In this document: positions 19,401-27,725 of the stretch, one piece after another
Layout: the number at the start of each line of letters is the position of its first letter
How positions within the stretch are numbered: the stretch's first letter is position 1
Assembly (NCBI GenBank): GCA_040386195.1
Contig: JAZKFV010000022.1
Span: forward strand, 6,425 to 70,424
DNA length: 64,000 nt
Origin: JAJTCH01 sp040386195
Lineage (GTDB): Bacteria; Pseudomonadota; Alphaproteobacteria; Rickettsiales; UBA1997
Direction: 5' to 3'
Notes under the pieces: generated by a model
What the model was told of the DNA's origin: nothing
Seen by the model: the letters and a program-made list of their open reading frames with translations, nothing else
The model's database searches: none
Made by a program: the position numbers and the translations under genes

Positions 19401-19463
19401 AAAAGTAATGTTGAAAAATATGCTGGGAAGCCGAATATCAAAGGCGCAACTTTGATATTATAA
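16431..19463 (+). CDS. Ankyrin-repeat protein with kinase-like domain, candidate effector
   Basis: This 1010-residue protein starts with two ankyrin repeats (about 5-90, with NALHIAAQFGDAAMVRFLIAQG and RPIDLARRF). A kinase-like region follows: HPWVVKSID (about 253-261) and IAVKYN (301-306) could provide the nucleotide-binding lysine. HGDLNNGN (363-370) and FIDWD (382-386) look like the catalytic and metal-binding loops of the protein-kinase/aminoglycoside-phosphotransferase/PI3-kinase superfamily. The remaining 600 residues are helical with no recognised domain. Known bacterial effectors with atypical lipid-kinase folds (OpiA, LegA5, Risk1) include an ankyrin-bearing one, so a phosphoinositide or protein kinase aimed at host targets is plausible but unproven. 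No signal peptide. ATG start at 16431. Confidence 0.7.
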   Translation: MSKSSSLDLLDAVRRNDLKAVEKLFLNIGVNTRQDDVEKNNALHIAAQFGDAAMVRFLIAQGVDADKLNQNQNRPIDLARRFKNRDAIDALLYPQNATLTDKIQIALAQTLYVDDKGKVATSSQIKNLQFIDQIMLALADGNLDSNSKLADKIQEILFEQNTSADPKLSELKTEIWHLILTAEAKFNEPRFSDESYLGQKIKTQNGINQVEPGDHFIKIANKKSGAAKGAIVIKRILRPSNLLVESKSKKYLHPWVVKSIDKDSIGEDLVNSYVNYFGLQPKFRKLTLQASGGLEKQKQYIAVKYNLDTHHPERLAASPISTKSDKGKFASRVFGAKTQNIQVKSNPTNKLIEQIFLAIILGHGDLNNGNVLVDNLTKEILFIDWDVMSVRANLIHPVLQRYFVWLVEAINKGDFKEVREILSFRKLKNIHTLIGGAYGFSHEVETIKAIKKLDKRTVELLELDQADLAKSKNKLREIRQDMSAISVLGGSDDDMTVIELLEKSLSEISDSEILASIQSITNKNTDGLKAITHDFIELEAGADQDSKVAAERKYKTYENAVLTSLAQAKKAVDGQVAKLKNPLPPKSTNEKPVVYLDFNPTGKTLVTHPIEPDHIIKYWAGLYHFVDNVDWHDKTVQYKGIVPKEFLIKPQEIYKMTFASAIKKIKNQQINDEAWQMLSIAFPLIGSYGLELDGGLFQPRIADEARFKEEWWKYSEQFQDQVCENIILAISALKKFATTQPNVSNCNKLLLFVKRAEKSLDLFGDEREDFVAEQKEELNFIKAKLQEAKREMAPEKSLAQRKPTTSTKSPNAQPLLKMQMVVVEKNGKYHHHFEFENEKNNFCFVANQEITNKNLAYRQAQKAIELVVSELIDRQSVRFERACEEILDYQGNNKSLLNLKKIIQEESPNNEHQKAILAFIIKAAKASQNGFSKSEIVAELPPQLAIDLKHISAKMQEYNKDQGLFDNKKSVGMRSCSMKVDYLESDNSIKKSNVEKYAGKPNIKGATLIL

Positions 19464-19467
19464 AAAG

Positions 19468-22008
19468 TTATAGACTTCTTTTTTGCTCAACAATTTCATA
19501 ACATTCAATGATATCTTTTTCTTTGATATCATCAAAATTATCCAAAGCAATTCCGCATTCAAAACCGCTTTTGGCTTCTTTGACGTCATCTTTGAAGCGT
19601 TTGAGAGTTTTAAGTGTGCCATCATAAACCACGATATTTTCGCGCAGTAAGCGAACTTTGGCGCCTTTTTTGATAGTGCCGTCGATGACGCTGCAACCGG
19701 CGATTTTGCCGGAGCCGGAGACTTTGAAAACTTGTCTGATTTCAGCTTGACCTAAATATTCTTCACTTTTAATTGGATCAAGCATTCCGCCTAATAATAA
19801 TTTGAGTTCGTCAACAACATTATAAATGATTGAGTGATAACGAATGTCAACATTTTTAGCTTGCGCCATTTCTTTGGCTTGCACATTGGTGCGCACATTA
19901 AAGCCAATGATGATGGCGCCGGAAACTGCGGCTAAACTAATATCGCCTTCAGTAATTCCGCCAGTAGCGCTGTGAATAATTTTAATGGCAACTTCTTCAG
20001 TGCCTAATTTTCCTAAGCTGCCGCAAATTGCTTCAACTGAACCATGAACATCGCCTTTAATAATGATGGGCAAATAACGCACGCCGGTTTTTCCAGCTTG
20101 TTTGAAAATATCATCAGTTGATTTGGCAACATTTTTTAAACTTTTTTCATCGCGTTTTTTCTTTTCACGATAAGAAATAATATCGCGCGCTTGTTTTTCT
20201 TCACTGACTTCCACAAATTGATCGCCCGCATCCGGCGCGCCATCCAAACCCAATATTTCTACTGGCATTGATGGAGTTGCTTGTTTGATATTTTTACCTT
20301 TGTCATCATGCATTTTGCGCACTTTTCCAAAAGCAGTTCCGGCAACAATAATATCGCCAATATCTAAAGTTCCTTTTTGAATTAAAATAGTTGCCACCAC
20401 ACCTTTGGATGGATCAATGCGGGTTTCCACCACCACGCCGCTGGCTTTGCCAACATAAGGCGCTTTAAGTTCAAGAACTTCAGCTTGCAATAAAATTGCT
20501 TCTTCTAATTTATCCAGATTGGTTTTTTCTTTAGCAGAAACTTCAACAAAAATTACCTCACCACCTAGATCTTCGGCGATAATTTCGTGTTGTAATAATT
20601 CGTTTTTAACTCTTCTGGAGTCTGCGCCAGGTTTGTCAATTTTATTCACCGCGACAATGATTGGCACGCCAGCCGCTTTAGCGTGGCTGATTGCTTCGAT
20701 AGTTTGTTCTTTCACGCCATCGTCAGCAGCAACTACTAAAACCACAATATCAGTTGCGTTAGCGCCGCGCGATCTCATTTCGGTAAAAGCTTCGTGACCG
20801 GGAGTATCTAAAAAGGTGATATATTTTCCGCTAACAGTTTTGATTCTTGAAGCGCCAATATGTTGAGTGATTCCACCTGATTCGCCACTAACCACATTGG
20901 TTGAACGCATCGCATCTAAAAGTGAAGTTTTGCCGTGATCAACGTGACCCATAATGGTGACGACCGGAGCGCGATCTAGTTTTTCAACATCATCCTCTTC
21001 TTCGGTGCTAATTATATCTTCAACATCGGAAGCTTTAACTCTTTTAACGGTATGACCAAATTCGTGAATGATTAATTCTGCTGTATCAGCGTCAATCACT
21101 TGGTTGGAGGTGGCAACCATGCCCATCATAAATAATTTTTTCACCACATCGCCAGTTTTTTCCGCCATTCTTTCGGCTAAATCTGAAACTAAAATTAGCT
21201 CAGGCAAGACAACTTCGTTGACAATTTTTTTATATTCTTTGTTAACTTCTTGAACAGAATTTCTTTTATCACGATTCTTTTTGCGATAACCAAATTTTTC
21301 ATCATCATCAACGATGAAAGTTTGTAATAATCTTCTTGGATTGAACTTTTCTTTTTTAACTTCAGCTAATTTGCTTTTTTTATTTTCAACTTCTTCTTCA
21401 TTAATAAATTTCCCATTTTTGCCTAATTTTTTTGGCTTCTTTTTATCTTTTTCTAAAACAGCAGTTTTTTCTTGTTCAACTTTTTTGCGCGCTTCAATCA
21501 TTTTTTCGCGCTCAGCTTTAAGCAAGTTTTGATCGGCAATACTTTGTTTAATTTTGCTTCTAACGTCAATATCAGGAGAAGTTTCGTCGGCAATTACTGG
21601 TGCCGCGCTAACAGCAACATTGATTGGCGCTTCTATTGTTTCATCAATTTCTGGCTCATCATTTTGGGCTTCAACAACAATTTCAGTTTTTTTAATTTTG
21701 GCTAAAACGTCATGTTTATCTGCTTCAAAATCATCTTGGTTAGACATATTACCAACCGCTCTTTTGCGCGCTTCAAACTCGTTTTTGCTTAAACCTTTGC
21801 CTGCCGTTTTATTTTCTAAAACCGCTGGAGCAGCTTCTTTCTTGCGGCCTTTGATGGTAACTTGCACCAAAGAGTTGCTGATTCTTTTATTCTCAGCATT
21901 TTTAGTGGACAAGACTTTAGGATCAGACGCAGCGGGAAGCTTGAGCTTCAAGGTCAATTTACTTCTAACCACTTCTGTTGATTTAGTTTCTTTTTGTTCT
22001 TTATCCAC
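19468..22008 (-). CDS. infB: Translation initiation factor IF-2
   Basis: The 846-residue protein delivers fMet-tRNA to the 30S subunit. It has a lysine-rich, charged N-terminal extension (about 1-260) and the IF2 N2 region. The G domain begins with GHVDHGKT (354-361), then DTPGHEAF and NKID, followed by domains II-IV with RIDPSKGVVATILIQKG. The stop is 5 bp from the convergent ankyrin/kinase gene. It lies downstream of nusA across a 69-bp gap filled by a heptad repeat. The usual ylxR between nusA and infB is missing, and rbfA/truB do not follow. Confidence 0.97.
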   Translation of the reverse strand: MDKEQKETKSTEVVRSKLTLKLKLPAASDPKVLSTKNAENKRISNSLVQVTIKGRKKEAAPAVLENKTAGKGLSKNEFEARKRAVGNMSNQDDFEADKHDVLAKIKKTEIVVEAQNDEPEIDETIEAPINVAVSAAPVIADETSPDIDVRSKIKQSIADQNLLKAEREKMIEARKKVEQEKTAVLEKDKKKPKKLGKNGKFINEEEVENKKSKLAEVKKEKFNPRRLLQTFIVDDDEKFGYRKKNRDKRNSVQEVNKEYKKIVNEVVLPELILVSDLAERMAEKTGDVVKKLFMMGMVATSNQVIDADTAELIIHEFGHTVKRVKASDVEDIISTEEEDDVEKLDRAPVVTIMGHVDHGKTSLLDAMRSTNVVSGESGGITQHIGASRIKTVSGKYITFLDTPGHEAFTEMRSRGANATDIVVLVVAADDGVKEQTIEAISHAKAAGVPIIVAVNKIDKPGADSRRVKNELLQHEIIAEDLGGEVIFVEVSAKEKTNLDKLEEAILLQAEVLELKAPYVGKASGVVVETRIDPSKGVVATILIQKGTLDIGDIIVAGTAFGKVRKMHDDKGKNIKQATPSMPVEILGLDGAPDAGDQFVEVSEEKQARDIISYREKKKRDEKSLKNVAKSTDDIFKQAGKTGVRYLPIIIKGDVHGSVEAICGSLGKLGTEEVAIKIIHSATGGITEGDISLAAVSGAIIIGFNVRTNVQAKEMAQAKNVDIRYHSIIYNVVDELKLLLGGMLDPIKSEEYLGQAEIRQVFKVSGSGKIAGCSVIDGTIKKGAKVRLLRENIVVYDGTLKTLKRFKDDVKEAKSGFECGIALDNFDDIKEKDIIECYEIVEQKRSL

Positions 22009-22015
22009 TTTTAAT

Positions 22016-22093
22016 AATGATTAATGGTTAATGGTTAATGGTTAATTATCGATGATTAATTAGCTAATCATTAATAATTAATCATTAATCATT
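22016..22093. repeat. TTAATGR heptad inverted repeat (nusA-infB)
   Basis: Tandem TTAATGG/TTAATGA units at 22016-22043 face an inverted arm at 22077-22093 (16 of 17 bases match the left arm 22016-22032). The right arm encodes the last nusA codons, reading MIND-stop. It is in the same family as 7819-7905 and may form a stem between the two coding regions. Confidence 0.8.
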
Positions 22094-23400
22094 TTCTCAA
22101 GATATTCCACCGCACGATTTTTAATTTCAGTGGCAATATCTTCGTCAAAACCTTCAATTGCTTGTAATTCAGAAATTTCTGCTTCAGCAATTTGTTCAAC
22201 TGAAGAGAAGCCTTCTGCAGCAAGTAAGTTGGCGATGATGTCTTCAACGTCAAGAGCTTCAATAAATAGTTTCGAAGATTGATTAAACTCAGCAGTTCTT
22301 CTGGCTGATTCTTGATCGTCAGTCATAATGTCGATTTTGTAATCAACTAATTTGGAAGCCAAACGCACATTTTGTCCGCCTCTGCCAATTGCCAAACTTA
22401 ATTGATCTTCAGCAACTACAACTTCAATAATGCCATTTTCTTCGTCAACGACAACTTTGCTAACTTTAGCTGGAGTTAAAGCTGAGATGACTAATTCAGC
22501 GATATTTGGTGACCATTTGATAATGTCGATTTTTTCACCACGAAGTTCTGAGCTAACTGATTGAACGCGGCTGCCACGAATTCCAATGAATGAGCCAATA
22601 ATGTCCAAATCTTCTCTTCTTGAATAAATAGCGATTTTCGCGCGTGATCCAGGATCACGAGCCACGGCTTTAACTTCAATATTTCCTTCATATAATTCTG
22701 GAACTTCGCCGGCGAATAATTTAACCAAAAATTGCGGATGAGTTCTTGATAAAAAGATTTGCGCACCAAATGGTTCTTTGCGCACATCTTCAACATAAAC
22801 GCGCATTCTATCACCAACGCGGAAAGTTTCTCTTGGAATCAAGCCATTTTGGTGAATTACGGCTTCATAGCCATCAACTTCCATAACAATATTTTTAAGC
22901 CCAACTTTTTTAACTGAAGCGTTAACAATATCGCCAATGCGATCTTTGAACTCTTCATATTCTTTATTTTTTTCAGCTTCTTTAACTTTTTTGATAATTT
23001 CGTTTTTAGCAACTTGCGCAACAACACGATTTAAATCAATCGGCGGAAGTTCTTGGCTGATAAAATCACCAAGTTTTGCTTTTGGTTCTTTTTGTTTAGC
23101 GTCGCTAAGTGTGATGTGAGTGCGGCTGTCAAAAGCTTCTTCGCCTTCAGTTTCTTCAGTTTGATGAGCAAATTCGTTGCTGACAACTTTCAATTGATTG
23201 TAAAGTTTGATCAATCCAGTTTTTTTATCGATCACACAATCAATATTCAAATGATGACCATATTTCTTGCGCGCCGCAGATTTAATGCCTTCTTCCATAG
23301 CGTGAACTATGTCAGACACTAAAATGCCTTTCTCATGAGCGATGGTTTCGGCAACCAATAAAATCTCTCTATTGCCCATTACTGTCAAATTACTAGCCAT
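22078..23400 (-). CDS. nusA: Transcription elongation/termination factor NusA
   Basis: NusA binds RNA polymerase and modulates pausing, termination and antitermination. From the ATG at 23400 the 440-residue product begins MASNLTVMGNREILLV, the usual NusA start. The longer frame to a TTG at 23508 adds 36 residues without family character. The N-terminal RNAP-binding domain, an S1 domain (about 130-200, GDIVNASVKKVG...), and two KH domains with GIRGSRVQ and IGRGGQNVRLAS are visible. A C-terminal helical acidic repeat ends in the repeat-derived MIND. rimP, normally directly upstream, is absent. nusB lies nearby but is divergently arranged. Confidence 0.95.
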   Translation of the reverse strand: MASNLTVMGNREILLVAETIAHEKGILVSDIVHAMEEGIKSAARKKYGHHLNIDCVIDKKTGLIKLYNQLKVVSNEFAHQTEETEGEEAFDSRTHITLSDAKQKEPKAKLGDFISQELPPIDLNRVVAQVAKNEIIKKVKEAEKNKEYEEFKDRIGDIVNASVKKVGLKNIVMEVDGYEAVIHQNGLIPRETFRVGDRMRVYVEDVRKEPFGAQIFLSRTHPQFLVKLFAGEVPELYEGNIEVKAVARDPGSRAKIAIYSRREDLDIIGSFIGIRGSRVQSVSSELRGEKIDIIKWSPNIAELVISALTPAKVSKVVVDEENGIIEVVVAEDQLSLAIGRGGQNVRLASKLVDYKIDIMTDDQESARRTAEFNQSSKLFIEALDVEDIIANLLAAEGFSSVEQIAEAEISELQAIEGFDEDIATEIKNRAVEYLEKMIND

Positions 23401-23450
23401 TCGTAAAATATTTATTATTGATAAGGATTTGTGGCTCTGAACCTCCGCTG

Positions 23451-23492
23451 TTTCTATAGCGAAGGAGTTGGGGAACTGATTTACTATAGAAA
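23451..23492 (-). promoter_or_regulatory. Inverted repeat in nusA leader
   Basis: TTTCTATAG (23451-23459) and CTATAGAAA (23484-23492) are perfect 9-bp complements with a 24-nt loop, about 50 nt upstream of the nusA ATG. It could be a leader stem-loop or a regulator site. No U-tract follows, so it is not a standard terminator. Confidence 0.35.
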
Positions 23493-23571
23493 ATGCATCA
23501 AGAATCAAAAGTGGGCGAATATTAGTTGCGCCGTTTTACAAATGCAAGATGAAATCCTTAAGTTAAGATGA

Positions 23572-25263
23572 TTAATGAGCTAAAGCAGATTTTTGTTGTG
23601 GCTGGGCATCAATTTTAACATTAGTTTTTTGATCAGGTTTTGGTGGTAATAATTCTTGTTTAAAATAAATTGCATCACTTCCTATTTGACCTGGGCTTGG
23701 CATTAGAGCTATATTGTTTGTAATTCCAAGAGCCGAACAAAATTCAAATTGAGTTTTATTATCTCCCAGATTCACCGATAATTCACCATTTTTAGAAACA
23801 TAACTTCCAGTTGTTCCAACTCCGTTTGAAGGATCAATATAAAGCACATTTGGATTGTCTTCTATGGTGCTGGTTTGTAGCTTGTTAAATTGTTTCATGA
23901 ACTTATCTCTTTTTTCTGGACTTTCAAATTTAATCGCCAAACGCGGCGCAAATTCTTCTTCTTCATGTTGCTTAGCACTATAAAGAGTTACCGTTCCAAA
24001 TGGATGAGCCGTTCCACGATCATTAATTAGCCCAGCAACAAACCCATCATGAGATTTAGGTTTGAAACTAGTCGTAAAACTTTTTGTTGCCGGAGTTTGC
24101 TTAGATGAAACTTGTTGTTGAGCAGTATCTAGTTTCTGAAATTGCGCTGAATCTAAATCCACAACTTGCACTTTACCCTGTGTCTCAAGTTGCAAATTAT
24201 TATTTTGAATCACCTCATTCCAATTGCTAAAACCAGAAGGTTGAAATTTGTGCTGTTGATGATCATAAGTGCCTTGCACTTTAGATTCAGAGGTCATTTG
24301 CTGGCAAACATTGGTTGCCGCCGCTTTCACCCCATCATCAGTTTGTCTGCCACCAACATAAAAATCATTTCCTGGCCAAGAAACATGATCCCAAGCCACA
24401 ATGCTGAAAAATTTGCAGCCAGCAAATTTCGGATCATATTGCTCAGGTTTTTTTAGTTGCGAATTTTCAGCGCCAAATTTTCCAGCTTTAGTAGTAAGCT
24501 CGATGCCATTAATATTTTGAGTCCCGTCAAGCGCCGCAAATTGCGGTTCATTAGGATCAAAATTTATGCCTTTAATATTTTGCAATTTATCGCCGTGAGT
24601 TTCTAAAAGCCTAACCAAAACTCCTTGAAATTTTGCCTCTAATTGACCTTTAAATTGCCCAGCAAAAACTCCACAACCCATTCCTGGAATTGTTACAAAA
24701 GCTCCATCCGCGCCAGCTGTATTATTGGCGTGAAGCAATGATGGCAATAATCTTCTTTCATATAATTGATAAAATGCTTCATCATCAATTTGTCCATTTT
24801 TTGCAACTTCAGCCATATCAGCAGTTTGAACCCCTTTGCCGTTTGCCAGCAAAGCTCCCGGAACAAATAAAAGTTCGCCTTGAAATGGCTGGCTATGAGA
24901 CTTAATTCCAGCACCTTTGTGAACTCCGTTATCATAAATCTCAACCGGAACTGCAAAATTTATATCGCCAAGAATTCCAAGTTCTTGAGAATTCCAATCT
25001 CTTCCATCGCCATAAACAGCGCTTTCAGCAAAAATTTGGGGTTTTTTAGTTTGAATTAATAATTCTAAAAATTGATCATCAGACAATTGTTGTAAATTTT
25101 GCCCACCAATTGCTTCTTCTAAATAAGCTCCAGCCTTCAATTTTCCAGATGCTAAATTAGCTTTATATTTTTTAATTTTTTCCTGAGTTTGGGCGCTGAT
25201 TAAAACCTGATATGTCATAAGTTTATGGAAATTATATTTTGCAAAAACCAAATCATTTACCAT
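23572..25263 (-). CDS. Macro-domain-like protein, candidate effector
   Basis: This 563-residue protein (548 if the ATG at 25218, giving MTYQVLISAQ, is used) has a central stretch FVTIPGMGCGVFAG (about 189-202). It resembles the glycine-rich ADP-ribose loop of macro-domain and poly(ADP-ribose) glycohydrolase-like proteins, and an earlier strand with YGDGRDWN precedes it. FSIVAWDHVSWPGNDF and GGRQTDDGVKAAATN further on look like a conserved family core. The second half has a Gln/Lys/Ser-rich linker and a small alpha/beta domain. The C-terminal 25 residues are polar and Gln/Pro-rich. There is no signal peptide or membrane helix. Binding or removing ADP-ribose from a host or bacterial target is an inference from the loop alone. 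It lies between nusA and the divergent nusB. Confidence 0.6.
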   Translation of the reverse strand: MVNDLVFAKYNFHKLMTYQVLISAQTQEKIKKYKANLASGKLKAGAYLEEAIGGQNLQQLSDDQFLELLIQTKKPQIFAESAVYGDGRDWNSQELGILGDINFAVPVEIYDNGVHKGAGIKSHSQPFQGELLFVPGALLANGKGVQTADMAEVAKNGQIDDEAFYQLYERRLLPSLLHANNTAGADGAFVTIPGMGCGVFAGQFKGQLEAKFQGVLVRLLETHGDKLQNIKGINFDPNEPQFAALDGTQNINGIELTTKAGKFGAENSQLKKPEQYDPKFAGCKFFSIVAWDHVSWPGNDFYVGGRQTDDGVKAAATNVCQQMTSESKVQGTYDHQQHKFQPSGFSNWNEVIQNNNLQLETQGKVQVVDLDSAQFQKLDTAQQQVSSKQTPATKSFTTSFKPKSHDGFVAGLINDRGTAHPFGTVTLYSAKQHEEEEFAPRLAIKFESPEKRDKFMKQFNKLQTSTIEDNPNVLYIDPSNGVGTTGSYVSKNGELSVNLGDNKTQFEFCSALGITNNIALMPSPGQIGSDAIYFKQELLPPKPDQKTNVKIDAQPQQKSALAH

Positions 25264-25352
25264 CCCAATTTTTTAACTGCAACAGCAAATCAATTGAATT
25301 TTGAGAATTTTGCAAATAAAGTCCGCCACGATTTAACTTAATTTTCAAAACC

Positions 25353-25823
25353 GTGCAGCAAAAACAAAATCAATTCTCCAAACGCTCTTTAACTAGGCTA
25401 ATTGCGATCCAAGCTTTTTATCAATATGATTTTTATCAACGCCAAATTGTGGTTGATGCTTTAGCAAAACAGCTGGTTGAAAATTATGCTTTGAGTGAAA
25501 ATGAAGATGTGGTTTCTTACCAAAAAAAAATTGACGACAATCTTTTAGAATCATTGCTTTCAGGCTTAATTTTAGTGATTGAAAAAATTGACGAAGAAAT
25601 TGCGCCGTTTTTAAAAGGTGAGTGGAAAATTACAACTTTGCCCGATGTGATGCTGCAAATTTTAAGGCTTGCCAGCTTTGAATTAAAGTTTATGAAAGAC
25701 AATCCAACCAAAGTTATCATCAATGAATATGTTGATTTGTCGGCTTGTTTTTACGAGCCAAAACAAGTTACTTTCGTCAATAGCATTTTACAAAATATTG
25801 CTAATCAAAATCGCCCAGAATAA
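25353..25823 (+). CDS. nusB: Transcription antitermination factor NusB
   Basis: This all-helical 156-residue NusB binds boxA RNA with S10 in antitermination complexes on rRNA operons. It shows the family's N-terminal RSLTRLIAIQAFYQYDF and the C-terminal RLASFELKFMKDNPTKVIINEYVDLSACFY region. The start is GTG at 25353, the only one that keeps the Arg-rich N-terminal helix with a short leader. Its TAA overlaps the rimM ATG by one base (TAATG), so translation is coupled. Confidence 0.93.
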   Translation: MQQKQNQFSKRSLTRLIAIQAFYQYDFYQRQIVVDALAKQLVENYALSENEDVVSYQKKIDDNLLESLLSGLILVIEKIDEEIAPFLKGEWKITTLPDVMLQILRLASFELKFMKDNPTKVIINEYVDLSACFYEPKQVTFVNSILQNIANQNRPE

Positions 25824-26362
25824 TGACTAATATTATCATTGCTAAAATCACTTCAGTTCATGGAATTAAAGGCGCAGTTAAAATAATGAGCTTTGCCGCA
25901 AAGCCAGCCGATATTGCCAAATATTCCAGCAAAATGTTTGATGCCAAAAACCAGCAATATAAAATCAAAATCACCAATCAAATTCCCAGCAAAAATAACG
26001 ATTTATTCACCGCCACAATTGACGAAGTCAATGATCGCAATCAAGCTGAATTGCTGAGAAATACTGAACTTTTTATTAAAAGAAGCGATCTGAAAAAATC
26101 GAAAAAAGATGAATTTTATTATGTTGATTTAGTTGGTTTAGATGTTTTGAATTTAGACAAGAAAAAAATTGGCAAAGTGCTAGCAGTCAATGATTTTGGG
26201 GCAGGCGGCTTGGTTGAAATTCAGTTTAGTGATGAAAAATATAACAAAAATCAAATTAATAATTTTGCCTTCACCCACAAAATTTTCCCCGAAGTTGATA
26301 TCGAAAAAGGTTATTTGATCTTTGATATGCCTGACATTGTCGAAATTTTAGAAAATGAATAA
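25823..26362 (+). CDS. rimM: 16S rRNA processing protein RimM
   Basis: At 179 residues it is a standard RimM: an N-terminal RimM beta-barrel (IIIAKITSVHGIKGAVKIMSF) and a C-terminal PRC-barrel (DEFYYVDLVGLDVLNLDKKKIGKV). It assists maturation of the 30S head with S19. It overlaps nusB by one base and trmD by eight. The usual upstream rpsP is replaced by nusB. Confidence 0.93.
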   Translation: MTNIIIAKITSVHGIKGAVKIMSFAAKPADIAKYSSKMFDAKNQQYKIKITNQIPSKNNDLFTATIDEVNDRNQAELLRNTELFIKRSDLKKSKKDEFYYVDLVGLDVLNLDKKKIGKVLAVNDFGAGGLVEIQFSDEKYNKNQINNFAFTHKIFPEVDIEKGYLIFDMPDIVEILENE

Positions 26363-27065
26363 TCCACAATTAAAAGTTAAAATCTTCACCTTATTTCCCG
26401 AATCTTTCCCCGGAATTCTCGGCGCGTCGATAGTTGGCGATGCTTTGACGCAAGGTTTGTGGCAGTTAGAAATTATTGATATTCGTGAATTTGGAATTGG
26501 CAAAAGAAAAGTTGTTGATGATACGGTTTTTGGCGGAGGCTCGGGAATGTTGATGCGAGCCGATGTTTTGGGTGACGCAATTGAAACTAAAATTCCTAAT
26601 TTTGCTCACACCAAAATAATTTATCCATCGCCCCGCGGCAGAGTTTTTAATCAGAAAAAAGCGGTTGAATTAAGTAAAATCAAAGAGTTGGTAATTGTGT
26701 GCGGTCGCTACGAAGGAATTGATCAAAGAGCAATTGAAGAATATCAAATGGAAGAAATTTCCATCGGTGATTATGTTTTGTCCGGCGGCGAGCTGCCAGC
26801 AATGGTGATGCTTGATGCCATCATCAGAAATTTAGACGGAGTTTTGGGCGGAGATGATTCTTTGAAAGAAGAAAGCTTCGGCAATGGTTTTGGCAGCAAA
26901 TTCGACAATCTTTTAGAATATCCCCATTACACCAAACCCCAAATTTGGAAAAGCCACGAAGTGCCGGAAATTCTGCTTTCTGGGCATCATAAAAATATTG
27001 ATGAATGGCGATTACAAAAGGCGATTGAGATTACTAAAGCGAGACGAAAAGATTTATTAAAATAA
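26355..27065 (+). CDS. trmD: tRNA (guanine-N1)-methyltransferase TrmD
   Basis: TrmD methylates G37 of tRNAs with SAM and prevents +1 frameshifting. The 236-residue SPOUT protein shows the N-terminal IFTLFPESFPGILGASIVGDAL, DDTVFGGGSGML, the knot motifs YPSPRGRVFNQ, VCGRYEGIDQR and SIGDYVLSGGELPAM, and the C-terminal LLSGHHKNIDEWR. It is the last gene of the nusB-rimM-trmD run. rplS does not follow. Its stop abuts the convergent tsaB stop with no gap. Confidence 0.97.
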   Translation: MNNPQLKVKIFTLFPESFPGILGASIVGDALTQGLWQLEIIDIREFGIGKRKVVDDTVFGGGSGMLMRADVLGDAIETKIPNFAHTKIIYPSPRGRVFNQKKAVELSKIKELVIVCGRYEGIDQRAIEEYQMEEISIGDYVLSGGELPAMVMLDAIIRNLDGVLGGDDSLKEESFGNGFGSKFDNLLEYPHYTKPQIWKSHEVPEILLSGHHKNIDEWRLQKAIEITKARRKDLLK

Positions 27066-27725
27066 TTATTTGCGTTTTCTCTGACTAATTTTCGGCTCAC
27101 GAATATAAAGTGCCGATGATTTAAAATCATGGTTTGACGCGTATTTTTCTTCAGCCAATAAAGCAATATTTTTTGCATCAATAAAATCTTCTTGCTCAAA
27201 AATTAGCGCATTTTCTAAATCATCTTTAATCATATTTTTAGCACTTCCTGCTAATACAAATTTTTCCTTCGGCAAAAAATCTTTTAACTCTTCAACCTTG
27301 ATCATCATTGGCTCAAAACTTGGTTTTAATTGTCCATTTTTAATCACAAATTCCTGAATAAAAAATTCTTCTAATCGCGCATCATTAACCACCAAAATCT
27401 TTTTTCCCTCACCAAGATATGAATAAGCAATCACTTCCAAACTACTAACCGCAATCACCGGCAAGCTAGTTGCAATTGCCAAAGCTTTGGCGCAAGAATA
27501 GCCAACTCTAATTCCAGTAAAACTTCCCGGGCCATTGGTAAAAGCAATTGCGTCTAAATCTTGATACCAAATTTCAGCTTGGCGCAAACATTCCTCAATC
27601 ACTGGAATCAACATTTCAGAATGTTTGTTATTTTCCAAAATATTTTTCTGCGCGATGAGTTTTTTATCAAACGCGATTGCAACTGATAATGTGGAATTGG
27701 TAGTATCGAAAGCTAAAATTTTCAT
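27066..27725 (-). CDS. tsaB: tRNA threonylcarbamoyladenosine biosynthesis protein TsaB
   Basis: TsaB (YeaZ) is the non-catalytic ASKHA partner of TsaD in t6A37 formation. The 219-residue product begins MKILAFDTTNSTLSVAI and carries TNGPGSFTGIRVG, both hallmark motifs. Its ATG overlaps the preceding gene's TGA by 4 bp (27722-27725), so it is translationally coupled to the FAD/NAD(P)-binding protein. tsaE is also in this window, at 44305, but tsaC and tsaD are not. Confidence 0.93.
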   Translation of the reverse strand: MKILAFDTTNSTLSVAIAFDKKLIAQKNILENNKHSEMLIPVIEECLRQAEIWYQDLDAIAFTNGPGSFTGIRVGYSCAKALAIATSLPVIAVSSLEVIAYSYLGEGKKILVVNDARLEEFFIQEFVIKNGQLKPSFEPMMIKVEELKDFLPKEKFVLAGSAKNMIKDDLENALIFEQEDFIDAKNIALLAEEKYASNHDFKSSALYIREPKISQRKRK

